From: Syngnathus acus
Lineage: Eukaryota; Chordata; Actinopteri; Syngnathiformes; Syngnathidae
NCBI RefSeq assembly: GCF_901709675.1
Contig: NC_051104.1
Coordinates: 2,587,501 to 2,651,500, forward strand
Direction: 5' to 3'
DNA: 64,000 nucleotides
This document shows, one piece after another, positions 37,844-50,000 of this stretch. A program made the position numbers and the translations under genes. A model generated the notes under the pieces. That model made no database searches. It saw only the letters and a program-made list of their open reading frames with translations, and was not told the DNA's origin. Each line of letters opens with the position of its first letter. Positions within the stretch are counted from its first letter, which is position 1.

Positions 37844-40800
37844 CTAGCTGACGGACTTAAGCCTAGACCAAGGGTTGGTCCCACGTACCTCCAGCGGGGG
37901 GTCATTTTTAAAGATGTGGTTGCACATATCGTCCAACGGTGGCTCAGGGTCTGCCGTCGCAAACCGTGCCGCCTCCTCCACCTCCTTCCGAATGGCCACG
38001 TCCAATTCCTAACGAGTGTCACCAATAAAAAGTGCACATTTATTCACAATGTTATCAGACACGGCTACTTCTGGGTAGCAGAACAAGTGACTGGCACTGG
38101 TCCAACCTTTAACTAATATCACACATGACTAATTGTCCAATACAAGCATCGCAAACACACCGTACTTGAAGATGAAGCGCAAAAATCTCAAATCCTTACC
38201 TTGAGTTCTTCCACGGATGCCATGTTGTTGCTGAGCATTTGCTCTTTCAATAGAGTGATGGGGTCGTTTTTGCTGCGCACTTCCTGGACCTCCTCCCGAG
38301 AGCGGTAACTGCAGGAAGTGACATCACAGCCTATCAGGGTTCAGATGTGAATGATGGATCAAAGACTTGTAGAAAAAGACGATTCACAAAAACACCAGCG
38401 GCACGCTCGCCTTGTGGCCACAACATTCAGGTTTGCAATTTGTTTTCTGACCGACAAAAACAGGCAAGTGATGTGAGAAGAGGCTCACCTGACACCAGGA
38501 TCACTCATACTTGTCCATTGGTACCGATAGGTCTGAAGCTCCATCACAATTGGACCCTGAAACAAAAGAGTAAATGCACGATGGCACCAAACAAAGCAGG
38601 GAAGGCGTTTGGGTTCTGTCCCCGACCGTCCAGCGTGGTCATCGCTCGCCTTCTCACCTTTCCGGCTCGACAGAAGTCGGCTGCAAACTTGACCGCCTCT
38701 CTCACGCACAGGACGTCCATCCCGTCCACCTGTGCCAGAAAGACTTCACATCAGAATCACAAAGAAAAACGAGGACTCACCTCCTGTCTAGCGTGTCATT
38801 TGCGTGTTGTGTGCGCAGTATCATACATGAGCATCAGACAGCTGGGTACATGCTCACACCTGTAACTGCCAAGACGCAATGAAGGCGCCTTGTTCTAGTC
38901 TAGGCCCGTTAGCGGGGCGGCTCCAGCGCACGGTATCGCTGCAGCCCGCGACCCCAGGACCAAACAGTTTCACTCTAATGTCTCGCATAGTCGTGGGTGC
39001 AGAAGCTTCTAGAGCAACAAGAAACAGGCTCGGTTGCTCATATTCAGCTTTCCCCTCAAGGTTAGAAAGCATCAGAACACAAAGCATAACTGACCCATAT
39101 TTAACCCCAAGAGCAGTTTCGTCAGCGCCCTTATGCCGGCTGGAAGGAGGCGAGTTTCATAACATTTGTAAAATGAACATCATGAATGTGCACAAGGTGA
39201 CCAATCTCACTCTCATGCCCGGGATGTAGTCTCCTCTCTTGTAGTAGTCGGGCTGGCCGACGCCCGCTCCGTCGACATGCCCATGCTGTACTGGTTGTTC
39301 TCACCGATGAAAACGCACGGAAGCTTCCACAGGGCGGCATGTTGACAGGCCTCAAAGAGCTGCCACTGTTTGGCGTTTCGAAGAGCAAATATTTTAAAGT
39401 TACAGGTTTCCATTGGAAAATAAGTAAAAAAAGAATTGATGAAAGTAAAGCTTGGCTCTTTATAAAAAACAAATAAAAATAGTGAATCTTTTCACTTGAC
39501 CCCGGTTTTTAATTTTACTAGCTTGTTCACGTTACTTCAAGTCATTCTCTCCATTTGAACTCCTTGACTGCCATCTTGTGGCGTCTGTGCGCAATTACAA
39601 CCCCATTGAAATCAAAGTTTACCATTGGCTTTCTACCATGAATATCAATGCATTATTAAAAATCCTTATTGGAAATTTAGATTAATCGTCCATGTATTTA
39701 TGCATCATTTCATTACCTGATTGGCGGCGCCGTCGCCGTACAGCGTCACACACAACTGAGTGTTGCCTTGGTACTGACATGCCAGAGCAATACCGGCACC
39801 CAGTGGGACCTGAACACAAAACACGCCAGTCCGTGGTTCTGTAAGGACAGTGGACACCAGGCCACATGAAGCAAGAAGGAGCTACAAATATCTTCCGATG
39901 TTTGTGTGTTGCCTGAATAAAGGTTTAGGAACCGTTGCAATCGTTTTTTTCCCCAGAACATGCAGGTTGGCCCATGTTGCCTGACGCACCTGCGCTCCCA
40001 CAATGCCGTTTCCTCCGTAGAAACGCGGCGCGTACATATGCATGGAGCCGCCTTTGCCTTTGGAGACGCCGCCTCTTCGACCTGCGCGGCGACACAGCTG
40101 AGAATCGGCGGCAAAGCGCTCGGCTTCTCGCTAACTCGGTCCTACCCGTCAGCTCGCACAGGATCTCCTTGACAGACACGCCGCGGGTGTACGTGTAGGC
40201 GTGTGCGCGGTACGCCGTGATCACGTGGTCACTGGGGTTGATGGCGGCCTCCACGCCTGCAGCACACGCTTCCTGCACAAAAAACAAAGTTGAATTTTTC
40301 CACTGTGCATCAGATTTGGATTGCTTCCTTTTGAATAGAGGAAGCGTTGCCTGATGGGAATTTTGTGACCAATCCATTCTCGTATTAATTTGTTCCCCAC
40401 CTGTCCGTCAGACAGGTGGCAGAAGCCCCGTATGATCTCTGCTTGTACAACTGATCGGCCTTGAGTTCCATGCGCCTGACCGTCTGCATGGTGCGGTAAT
40501 ACTGCAGGCCCTGCTCGCGCGTTAGCGTTGCCTTCACTGGAGGCCCCTCCTCCAAGCAGTGCAGATCGCATTTCTGTTGGTGGGATTAAAAGAGTACAAA
40601 AATCTGTTTCTGGTGCACATTGCCGTACCCCGATGAAGATCAATTGCTTCTTCAGCTCACCTTGATGTCCAATGCCACCTGAGGTGTAAAGTCAGCGGAG
40701 GAGCGGGAAGCAACGACACGGGCAGCCTGGAGAAACGGAGACACAAACTATTAGCACACCAAGCCCAGAGTAGTGACCTTTAAGTCTGCATGTTAGCTTG

Positions 40801-42117
40801 CAAGTCAACAGTGATGCTAGAAATCACATGGGGGCGCTATTGACACCCCTCCAGCACAAACATGAGCCCCCTTTCACGCATCTACATATGTAAATGCATG
40901 CGTTGAAAAAAAGCCTAATTAAGAGTCTTTATAAAGGAAAACGTTAGTGTCAGGCAAACAAGTAGTAGATGTGGACGCCAGCATCTCCGCTCCTTACTGC
41001 TGCGGCTGCTAATGATGTGCTAGCTAAGAGCGTCGCGCTAGCTCTAAGGGCGACTACCGGCGGAGGTTTGGGCGGCAGGCGCTGAGTCTGTGCCAAGTCG
41101 GGCGCCGACGGTGAGGTTAGACTGACGTACTCAGACAGGCCGATCAGCAACTGGGGAGCACAGGAGCCAACCAATCAGAGCGCTCAGCACAAAGCTTCGA
41201 GCCCAAAACGGGGAGTGAGCGAGGCCGGCTGTGTATAATTGATCATTTGAGCACGGACTGTGCATTTACACTGATATGAGATTATTTAAACAAGACCACT
41301 TCCCAGGATTTATCCGAATTCCTGAGGGAAATGTCACAAAATTCCATTCACCATTAACAGAAACTAACCCAAGCAAACTTTCCTCCCGTTAGCTCTGTTG
41401 GATTCAATTTATTTTCAGGATTAAATGAACAATTCTTCAGGACAAGAAAGGTATAGTGACAATTACTGCAAATATGGGGGAGATATTTGCATATGGACAT
41501 GAAATGAACTGGCAAATTTAGAAAACGATTTAAGTATGAGTGTAACATAAGAGTGGTGAGCAGGCTTACCTCCGACACAGTTTGGGCTCCCTGGGGTTCC
41601 AGTCAAGATGGAAGGGGGACAAGAAGAGGCACGACATCAATTTGGATTTGAGAAGCATACAACACTGAGGAAAAACAACTTGTGATACATTTTGTAGGTA
41701 GGAGAAACAACGCCTTTAAGCAGGATTAAACTATTTTCTTGGCATTTCTTATTTCTAGTATTGTTTTATTTTATATTAGAAGATCGTTTCATTGAAGTCA
41801 TGGTTTTGGAACCTTGGTCGTGTTTGGTCTTGCTAATACATAGTTGATTTGTGACGTATGCATTTGAAGTCACAACACGGGAGTCACCCTATGACCTCAA
41901 AAGTCACCAAGAGGGCAATTATAAATAGTTACGAGTGTGCTATGACAAGGTCAGCCAGCATTCAGCCTGACCAGCGGTCGCAAGCTAGCGCGGTTAGCAT
42001 CTTCAGCTCGTCCGGCAGAGAGGGACAAAAAGCCTCCTATTTGACGGCAACACTCACCGCAGTCCTGCCGGTGATCCGACACAACGCGTTGGAGAGGAGG
42101 CTCAGCAGGTTCTGCAT
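37844..42117 (-). CDS. pdha1: Pyruvate dehydrogenase E1 alpha subunit, frame broken at two sites
   Basis: Mitochondrial, TPP-dependent E1 alpha of the pyruvate dehydrogenase complex. Minus-strand exons: 42117-42058, optional 41590-41570, optional 41150-41058, 40726-40661, 40573-40401, 40272-40146, 40081-39990, 39809-39717, 39365-39211, 38729-38658, 38556-38489, 38308-38200 and 38008-37844. All splice sites look intact, and without the optional exons the length fits about 393 aa. Family signatures are [51 protein letters not shown] and the end [10 protein letters not shown]. One base is missing near 40440 (TACAAGCAGAGATC) and one near 39252 (GCCAGCCCGACTAC). Read literally, the first loss stops translation in the next exon (TGA near 40223). 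Several conserved motifs are altered (see findings). Either a decaying paralogue (fish often have two pdha1 genes) or local sequence error. The N-terminus is a plausible mitochondrial presequence. Confidence 0.8.
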
Positions 42118-42407
42118 GCTAGCAAACGGCAGGAGGACTCTTTAAGAGGATTAAAGGCGAGTTGCGGTGTCCGCGAGGCGGCGGTGCACGGCTCCTGTCC
42201 GTTCCTGAAAGGACCCCGATCGAGAAATGACGTGCGAGTGAAAGTAGTTCCGCATTAGCTTTTATTGCCTGCGTAACACTCCGCCCACTTCACATATATT
42301 TACAATAAACTGATAAAGGATTTTTTTGGGGGTGGTTTATCAAACTGGCAGTCACGCCTGGTAGAAAAATGTAGTTGGATTATTTCAACTGCTAGAAATT
42401 GGGAGTA

Positions 42408-42709
42408 CAGTGATCCCTCGCTACTTCGCGTTTCGTTTATCGTGGCTTCACTCCATCGCAAGTCAAAATAAAACTTCAAAATTGAGGAAAACATGTGTCT
42501 AACCTTTAGGACAATGTAGTATTGCTCCAAATGTTCGTTTACATTCCTTTAGAAGTCCGTTTTCGCGTGTTGGCACGATCGCGAATTAGCATCTTTCCGC
42601 TAACTCGTTAGCCTGCCCAGTACTTCTTGTTGGTGACCGTACTTCGCGGATTTCACTTATCGCGGGTGGTTTTTAGAATCAATCATCCGCGATAAATGAG
42701 GGATTACTG
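42408..42709. mobile_element. MITE with CAGTGATCCCTCG termini, TA target duplication
   Basis: The left end CAGTGATCCCTCGCTACTT is matched by the inverted right end (CAGTAATCCCTCATTTATC on the minus strand), and TA flanks both sides. TCGCG/CGCGG motifs fill the interior near both ends. At 302 bp and with no open frame this is a non-autonomous DNA element. The CAGTRATCCCTC end and TA duplication fit the Tc1/mariner-pogo (Tigger) type. Confidence 0.8.
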
Positions 42710-43369
42710 TAATAATTCATGTTCAATTTGGGCCCATTTACAACCATTGTGGTATGATTGGTCCTCAAGGGTGACTGCTTTCTATTATGTGGTCAGTTTT
42801 ATCCTCGTTTGTCAAACAAGATGCATACGTATGAATTTATAGAAGTCATTTTCAGTCAACACTTGCCTGAACGTTTATCTGCTTTGCGCTGCCACCTGTG
42901 GATGACTGGCAGAAGTGAACCAAAAACTCAAGTCACACTTCAGTCAACTGTTTTGATTTTCTTTCTTTTGTGGAAATATGATGCAGTTATATTACAGGTA
43001 TTCAAATGCCCCAGGTGGGTGGAGGAGACGGTAGGGGGTGAACCAAAAGCGTAGGGGGACACCAGACACAAAACACCAAGACAGACACCCTCAGAAAATC
43101 TCCAATAAATACTCGTAACGCACATTTTAAAAACAGATCAACTTTTTCTTCGTCCTTTTAGCAGCAAGTTGTGAGGGGAAAACAAATGAAAGGTAAACTC
43201 ACATGTAAGTTGGTGGAGGGCTTTTTTTTTTTTTCGACTTCCTGTCACGTTTTTTTCTTTTTCCTTCCGGCCTCCCTGGCCAAAAATATATGCCCGCTGT
43301 GGTGCGCCTGTGTCACAGACCAATCAATCCCTTTTCTCTTGTCCTCGTTGGGCAGCCGGTGTCGGGGCA

Positions 43370-43530
43370 CACACAAACAAGCATTCCCGCTTCCATTCAC
43401 ACCTATGGACAATTTACAGTCTTCAATTAACCGAACATGCATGTCTTGGGCATGTGGGAGGAGAACACGCAACGTCCACAGAGAAAACCCAAATTCAAAC
43501 CCAGAACATCCTGTGAGCGTGAAGCGCTGA
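43370..43530. repeat. Fragment of a common teleost interspersed repeat
   Basis: CATTCACACCTATGGACAAT, CATGTGGGAGGAGAACAC and GAGAAAACCC occur in the order known from a very abundant fish retroelement-derived repeat. Recognition is from memory of that consensus, which this copy matches with many substitutions. Confidence 0.6.
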
Positions 43531-43781
43531 CCACAACTCCCATGTGCTGCCGTTCGAAAGACTCAATGTATAAAATAGATCCTAAAATGTCTTCCACGTG
43601 AAATAATGTACAAAAACTTCATCGATATAAATTACATCGCTCAGTGATGATGACGACGACAACAACGAAGCAAATGGCAACGGGCGTGACGAGAAAGTAA
43701 CTTAACCGCAGGGCCACGGATGACCCGACGGGAATGCGTGGGAGACCGGGCGGCAGGTTTTCAGGGGGAAAGGGCAGAGAG

Positions 43782-46700
43782 TCAACAGTCAAAGTGCATC
43801 TCCAGCGAGTCATCAAAGGCCCGGCCATCATGGCCCGCCGCCGACAGGAAGGCAGTGGCGACCGGCGAGCCCGTGGCAGCGGCCACGTTGAGCAGGGCGG
43901 CGCCAGGAGGGCCGCCGGCCGGGCCCCGCAAGGCGGCAGCGGCGATGCTGGTGAGGTTGATTCCCAGCGTCAGCCGCGTCTGCTCCAGGGCCTTTTCGGG
44001 CACGGCGAACGCCTCCAGCTTCTTCTCGCCGTTCGCCATGTATGAGTTCTGGCAGCCGCGGCAGATGCAGTCCTGGCACGCCTACAACACGCATCGATGA
44101 CAGACTTAGACTTTGATTCAACTTTATACATCCCTTGGGATTTTTTTAATTCTATGATGCGTGCAAGGTTGCTCACCTTGCGGTTGGAGTAGCAAGGACA
44201 GCGCTGCCCCCTGCAGGTGAGCACCGAGGGGTTCTGCGTGGCGCGCCCGCACTTGCAGCCTTTCTTCTCAACAGGCTTCTTGTACAGCGGCTTGGAGGGG
44301 CTCGCTGGGTGACTGAGTGGGTGAGCATGAGGGTGGGGTGGCCCGCGGGGCTGTGAGCGGGCTTTGGGGGCCCTTGCCTTGGCTTTCTTGGCACCCCCAT
44401 GGTGATCCCCCGCCTTCTTGGGCGGCTTGCCGGACCCTAGCGGCCCTTGCCCACTTTGGGGGGGGCCGCCGTTGGCCACGGGCGCCAGATGGAAGTGGGG
44501 CGTGGCGGCAGGAAACTCGTAGACGGGGGTGGTGCCCAGGCGGGGGCCGCCGTCAGGAGGGGGTCCCCGCAGGAGGCTGTCGATGGGGAGGGGCCGCACC
44601 TTCTCGCTGTCGCTTTCTGAGCGAGAACGCTTGCGGTGGCAGCGAGGGGGTCCTTGAGGGACGGCAGTGGGTGACTGAGGGGGGAGCTGCGGGTGAGGGT
44701 GGTAGGGGTGACAGCTGCTCTCCAAAGGTAGGGCGGGGCAGAAAGGCCCGTTGACCGACATAGGCGTGTGGGGGTCGTCAGGCTCAGTGTCCGTGTCCAG
44801 AGTCCGCAGAACCTCCTCCACACTCAGCAGCAGCGGCCCCCCTCCGTGTTTCAACTCCTCACCGAAGGCGCCCATGTCGCAAAGGCTCGCCAGCCCCCCC
44901 GCCGGGATCTCCTCGCAAAAGTCCTCCCGCTTGACGACCGCCCTGCCCGGATCCAGCGAGGCGTCCAGTCCGTTACAATCGTGAAGCCCGTTGACGCCGG
45001 CCGGGCCGATGACATCGCTGCCGCCGTCGCCGCCCTCGTCGGGATGCGGTGCTTCCCCGGGCGGTGCCTCCGCTTCGGCGCTGGCGTCAGGCTCGGGTTC
45101 GGGCTCGCTCTCTGCCAGCCGCAGGCCCTCGTTGAGGACGGCCCGCAGGTCGGGCGAGTCGGCGGCGGCGGCAGCGATGTGAGTGGCGAGCGGCGAGTGT
45201 GTGATATACAGGCACAACTTGCGGTAGCAGCGCACCAGCAGGGACAGCTGCCGGTTCTCCTGGAAGCGCGAGTAGTCCTTGCACCAGCTGCACGACGGCT
45301 TCAGCTGCATCCGCTGACCTTTGCACCCGCGGCACACGTAGTGCTGACACGACGAGTTGGTGGGCGCCATGGGGTCCTGCAGCAGGTTACCTGCGGGGCA
45401 AGATGGAGGTTGCTGTCATTAATCCCCAAAACAAAAATAAGAATCACCAATTTTATGCATTCTCACCCAAGAATTATATCGTTTCCCTTTTTTTTTTGGA
45501 AGCTATCCTTCATTATGGTCCCATTGTTGTGCTCATGGTGAAAGCTTGGTCCAATATAAAAGTAGTGCTTTGGCACTACAGTGCACATGAGACCCTTCCT
45601 TTCATCATTCACTAGCATCATGTCTGGAATTGATGAACTTCTCCTCCTTCCTGTCTCCTCGCAGCTGCCTCGAGTGTGTTTATTGATATTCCGCGGCGAC
45701 AAGCGTTCTTTGAGCGCCGCTTCCTTAGCAACGCTGGCAGGCCGCTAACGTCTGCAGCTGCAGGCGGGAAAAAGGAAGGCGGGCCATTGATACAGCTCGG
45801 ATGGGGCGCTCTTATATTGATCATTCATTCACTCAGAGGGCTCAATGCGAAAGACAAGTCAGATCAAACCATCCTTCCATCCATCCTTTCGCTATAAGTG
45901 GTCTTTTTTTTGGGGGGGGGGGGGGGGGGGATTTTTTTTTATAATAGCACGATGGCAAGACCAAATCTGAGAGATGTTATCGGAAACAGCTCTCATTTCT
46001 CGACAGCAAGAGTGAGAACAGGTGCGAAAGAATGTTCGAATAAGTGTAAATAAAAACTATTTTAGAACATTCCAGCAGATGGTCCCTCCCTATGTCCTTT
46101 TTTCTCCCACCTAGTCTGAACATCCCGCAAATAAACAAGCATTCACTGTTCCACTTGCAGGCCAGGCTGAGACAAACATTCACACTCACACCAACCGCCA
46201 ATTAAGAGCCTTTTATAATTCGAGGGGGCTCCGGAGTTGCATCCAGAACGTCTGAATTGTGAGGCAGACGTGCCATCATTCCTCCATTCAACAACTGCCT
46301 GCAGCAATAAATAAAAAAAATCTATTTTGCCAAAATAAAAAAAAAAATCTGCTCGAGTCACGCAGAAATCCGAAGGACACTGCACAAGAGCACAAAGGGG
46401 GTGTGTCGTGCTGCCGTAAGATGCGTTCGCTACCTCCGGGAAACCCGAGCTACGAGACGACAATTGAATCACTTTTCCTTACGATTGTGTTGCTGACGTG
46501 CTAACAGGTTGAAAATAATGTTTTTCGACAATGTAATAAAGATTAAACACATATCGCGCCGCGGCTCTGCCGTATCAGTGAGATGCAAGAATGTAAAATA
46601 ATGGAACGGATACGTCTAATACGACGTCACAATACGTGATACAAAGTGGTTTAAGACAATTATTTTGATACGGTAGCTACACTGCCACTGAATTTGGATT

Positions 46701-47005
46701 TACTCGTTATATTTTGGTCTTCCGACAGCACTTGAACGCGGCGTCGGCGAAAGCGCTCGCATGGCAGCTGACAAGCACGCAAGTACAGTAGTTACAGTCA
46801 ATTGTGCAAACACAAAACCGTGCTCCACGCGGTTCGGCCCAATTATGGTCGTCTTGCACTCACCGCAGACTAAGCAGGACACGGACTGTCGGAAGAAAGG
46901 CAGCAGCTTGCACAGCTCGGCCAGGGCGCGGGGGTCTCGGGGGTCGCACTGCAGCACCGATCGGCTCGCAGACACGTAGAGCGACGTCGCGTTCACCGGG
47001 TTCAT
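43782..47005 (-). CDS. msl2: Male-specific lethal 2 homologue, E3 ubiquitin ligase
   Basis: RING-type E3 ubiquitin ligase of the MSL histone H4K16 acetyltransferase complex; vertebrate MSL2 ubiquitylates H2B and p53. Three minus-strand exons: 47005-46864, 45390-44177 and 44081-43782, giving 551 aa (human 577). Exon 1 starts MNPVNATSLYVSASR and enters the RING (SCLVCG). Exon 2 continues it with CQHYVCRGCKG and CSWCKDY, followed by a long acidic then Pro/Ser-rich low-complexity middle. The CXC domain CKCGRATQNPSVLTCRGQRC...CYSNRK continues into exon 3 with CQDCICRGCQNSYM. The C-terminus EKKLEAFAVPEKALEQTR...FDC is conserved. The Ala/Gly-rich insert after TSIA in exon 3 differs from the mammalian sequence. 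Which teleost copy (a or b) is unknown. Confidence 0.93.
45391..46863 (-). other. First intron of msl2
   Basis: No exon is seen. It contains a striking T8-G19-A-T10 tract (45904-45941) with potential to form a G-quadruplex. Confidence 0.5.
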
Positions 47006-50000
47006 CGCAGCGGCCTGACCCGGCGAGCCGGTCCGCTCGGTTCCGATGCGTTCAAAACAGCAACACAGTGTCCGGGAAACACAAACACGACACGCGGCGA
47101 ATGCACTCTGGGGGCTTTGAAGACAACATAGAGAGTCCGGATCTTAATCGCGCTTCCTCAGTCCCATCCCGAATACATCTTCAATGCCAAGTCGTTCACC
47201 AGCAGGCCCTGGTTCGATTCGGTGGAGCATAGTGTGCAAACCGGAGCGTGGACGACGCTTCAGAGCCGCGTTGCCGGGGATCTCACACGGGGGCTTCGGT
47301 GAAAAAAATGACAGGCTTTGCTGCGGCTGCCCCGCGATACATCCATAGTCGCTGTGCGCGCTGGTCTCGGATTTAAAGGCGGCCGCCGTGCTTGTGTCAC
47401 GTAAGGCGGGCTCGGTACCGGACCGGTTGGATTCCGCGTCTTGTTATTGTTCGCAGAGATTCATGGCGGCCCACAACAAACCAGAAGGCCGCGGTGTCGC
47501 CAACCAAGTCTCCTCGGGCCAGAAGGAGCACCGCTTGGTCGCCGCCGACCACGCAGTTGGCTTCGGATAGATTTACGCTTCGTCAAGGGAGAATTTCGCG
47601 GCTCCTCCGGTTCGGTTGAGACCGGAAAGCTGTGGGTAGCGAAAGCCTCGGGCTCTTGTGACTGCGCTAGCCACCAGAGCTACGCCGGAAAGTGGGCGGG
47701 AAAAGCAGGCCGCGGGGGCTCTTCACGGTTGTCAGCGGGGCTCAACTCTTTCTTTCGCTCCTCTCGGTGGGCTTGCGGCGTCCAAAAGGAAGCTCAGAGC
47801 CGGAATAAAATCCTCTGCAAACCTCGGTGGAGTCAACGGCGAAGAAAATGAATTTAGTTTGTTTTTGTGTTGGATGCTACAGCTAGCAGCGGCGTATTCC
47901 TCATACCGCCCCTCGCCTTTCCCACACACGTCCACGTGGGGGTGCTGTGGTGCAAATCTCGCGAGGACGCCTATGACGTAAGTTGACGTCACGGAGACGC
48001 TCATGAATGAACAAGCTGATAGAGATCTTTTTTTTTTTTCTAAAATGTTACACCTCTACTAAATTTGTCACGGAAATCAATAAAACCTGCCAACCCTGTT
48101 CGTTGTGATATTTTTTATAAATGATCTTTTTTTTTTTTTTTTTTAGTCATGGCAGTGCTCCAGATAATGTATGTGAAACAGTTTGTACTACTATTTTATA
48201 GGCAAAGGAAGCAGATGTTTGTTGTTGTTCGATGCTGTAGTGGAATCCAACATTCCGCCTGTCTTGCAGTCGCAGCGTCAGCTCCAGGAGGCAGACAATC
48301 ACGCGGTGCTTTGAGCAAAAACCACAAGATGACAGCAATCAGCATGCCTTCCTGTAAACCACAAAAAAAAAAAACACAACATTGCAGGAGGTTTCTTTTG
48401 ATTAGGATTGCCCCTGGAACTTGAATGACCCAGCATGGGTGCTGAGTGGAGCAAAATCACTCATCAAGCAATTTAATTCTTTGGTAGCATTGTAATCAAA
48501 AGCGGTGGGTCAGTCCCTGCTTGCACAATTTAAATTAACATTGTGAATTTAATAGTCAACCAAAATCGTTTTCATCCTAATGGTACAATTGTCTACAAGG
48601 AAGCTGAAGTGCGTTCGACTGTTAAAAGCTTTTTACACGCTGCATTAAGTTGCTTCCAATCTGGATTCAACGTGAACTATATCAAGTGGCCAATAGCTGA
48701 CACGGCTGCTCTCCCATGTTAAGAGTTAAAAGAGAGTTTGTATGGTCGGAGGAAGACGAAGCCAGGCTGCTCAAAGTGTTGGTGACATTTCAAGAGTTTC
48801 AATGACTGTTGGAATGCTAACAGCACAAAAGCAGAATACCGTTCCCACAGCGTGCTAAGAGGAAATGGAGGAGGAAGAGGAGAACCATGCATGCACACTC
48901 AATAAGGATATGTGTTGGATATTTTGATTTAGCCTATATCTCAAATTTAATTGGAGTGCACAGAGCTGTAAACATGTTGCATAAATTGGTTGGAAAAGTT
49001 TGTTAATTGTGTTTCATGGTAGCCATGCAACCTTGTAATGTGGAACCATTATACATTGTGAAAATAAAAGTAGACATTCAAAAATTCAGTTTGCATGATT
49101 TACAGTCTGTTCAAAATTCTCAGAAACTTAAAAAAAGCGTCAAGCTTTTTGTCACTCCCAGTTACTGTAAGAGACACTCAAGATATGGAATTCTCCTGTA
49201 TGCTAAAAAAAAACAATCAAAAATGGTGTCACCACCACGGCCGTCATGGCTCCTTAAATATGCTAATTCATCACACATTCTCTTTGTCTTCCATTAAGAA
49301 CACGTCGGATTATCTTCCGAATATGTCCATGTGGTTCACCAACTGAACACATCTCTCCAGAGTTGTTGTGCCAATATCTATTTATAATTTTTAGCACAAA
49401 TATTTGTTTGGTATATTTGTTGCTTTTTAACATTAGTAAAATAAATGCAGATTGTATCTTGGGGTAAAATACAAAAGCTATTAAAGTGGGGCCAAGATCT
49501 CAAGATCTTGCTGGTGTTCCTGATTGTAGTGCTACTCTTGCCCATTAGGTGTTGCCAAATATGAGCAAAGAAAATGTAATTTTTCTTGAAGGAAATAATA
49601 GATAAAAAAATAATAAATAATAATAATAATAAAAGCTATAAGAGCAAATAGCGGATAACAGCATAGTGTGACTCAGCTGAACACAAACCCACGCACACAC
49701 ATTTTGTGTCCTTCCTATTTGCGTGGAGGAGGTAGAACACACACACAGGAAGGAACCGCCGACACGTTTGCAAATCATGAATGATGTCAACATTCTTCAT
49801 CGGAAACGTCCCTCATTTAGCACTTGTTTGACATTTGACATGATTTTTCTTGAGTGTGGGTGTGTACTGTGGCGTATTTGCTTAGTGCTACCACATTAAT
49901 GCTAATTACATAAACGTACAAATATGTATCAACTCAAGGTCTGACAAGGTCTTCAATAACTCATACCTAAATATGAAAGGCTAAATCCGAATTAAAAGTC

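Larger units (their letters stand above)
42118..43781. other. Spacer between pdha1 and msl2 with repeats
   Basis: pdha1 promoter side, a DNA-transposon MITE (42408-42709), a teleost interspersed repeat (about 43370-43530) and the msl2 3' trailer. No gene is seen. Confidence 0.5.

Noticed and set aside
43970-45370. A 466-codon minus-strand frame as a single-exon gene
   Set aside because: It is msl2 exon 2 read through its donor at 44177; the CXC domain continues only in the exon at 44081-43782.
44768-45541. A 257-codon plus-strand frame antisense to msl2
   Set aside because: It is a shadow of the GC-rich msl2 exon; the minus-strand protein is clearly recognisable and this frame has no known domain.
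46804-47851. Overlapping plus-strand frames upstream of msl2
   Set aside because: CpG-rich promoter sequence keeps frames open by composition; no family similarity was recognised.
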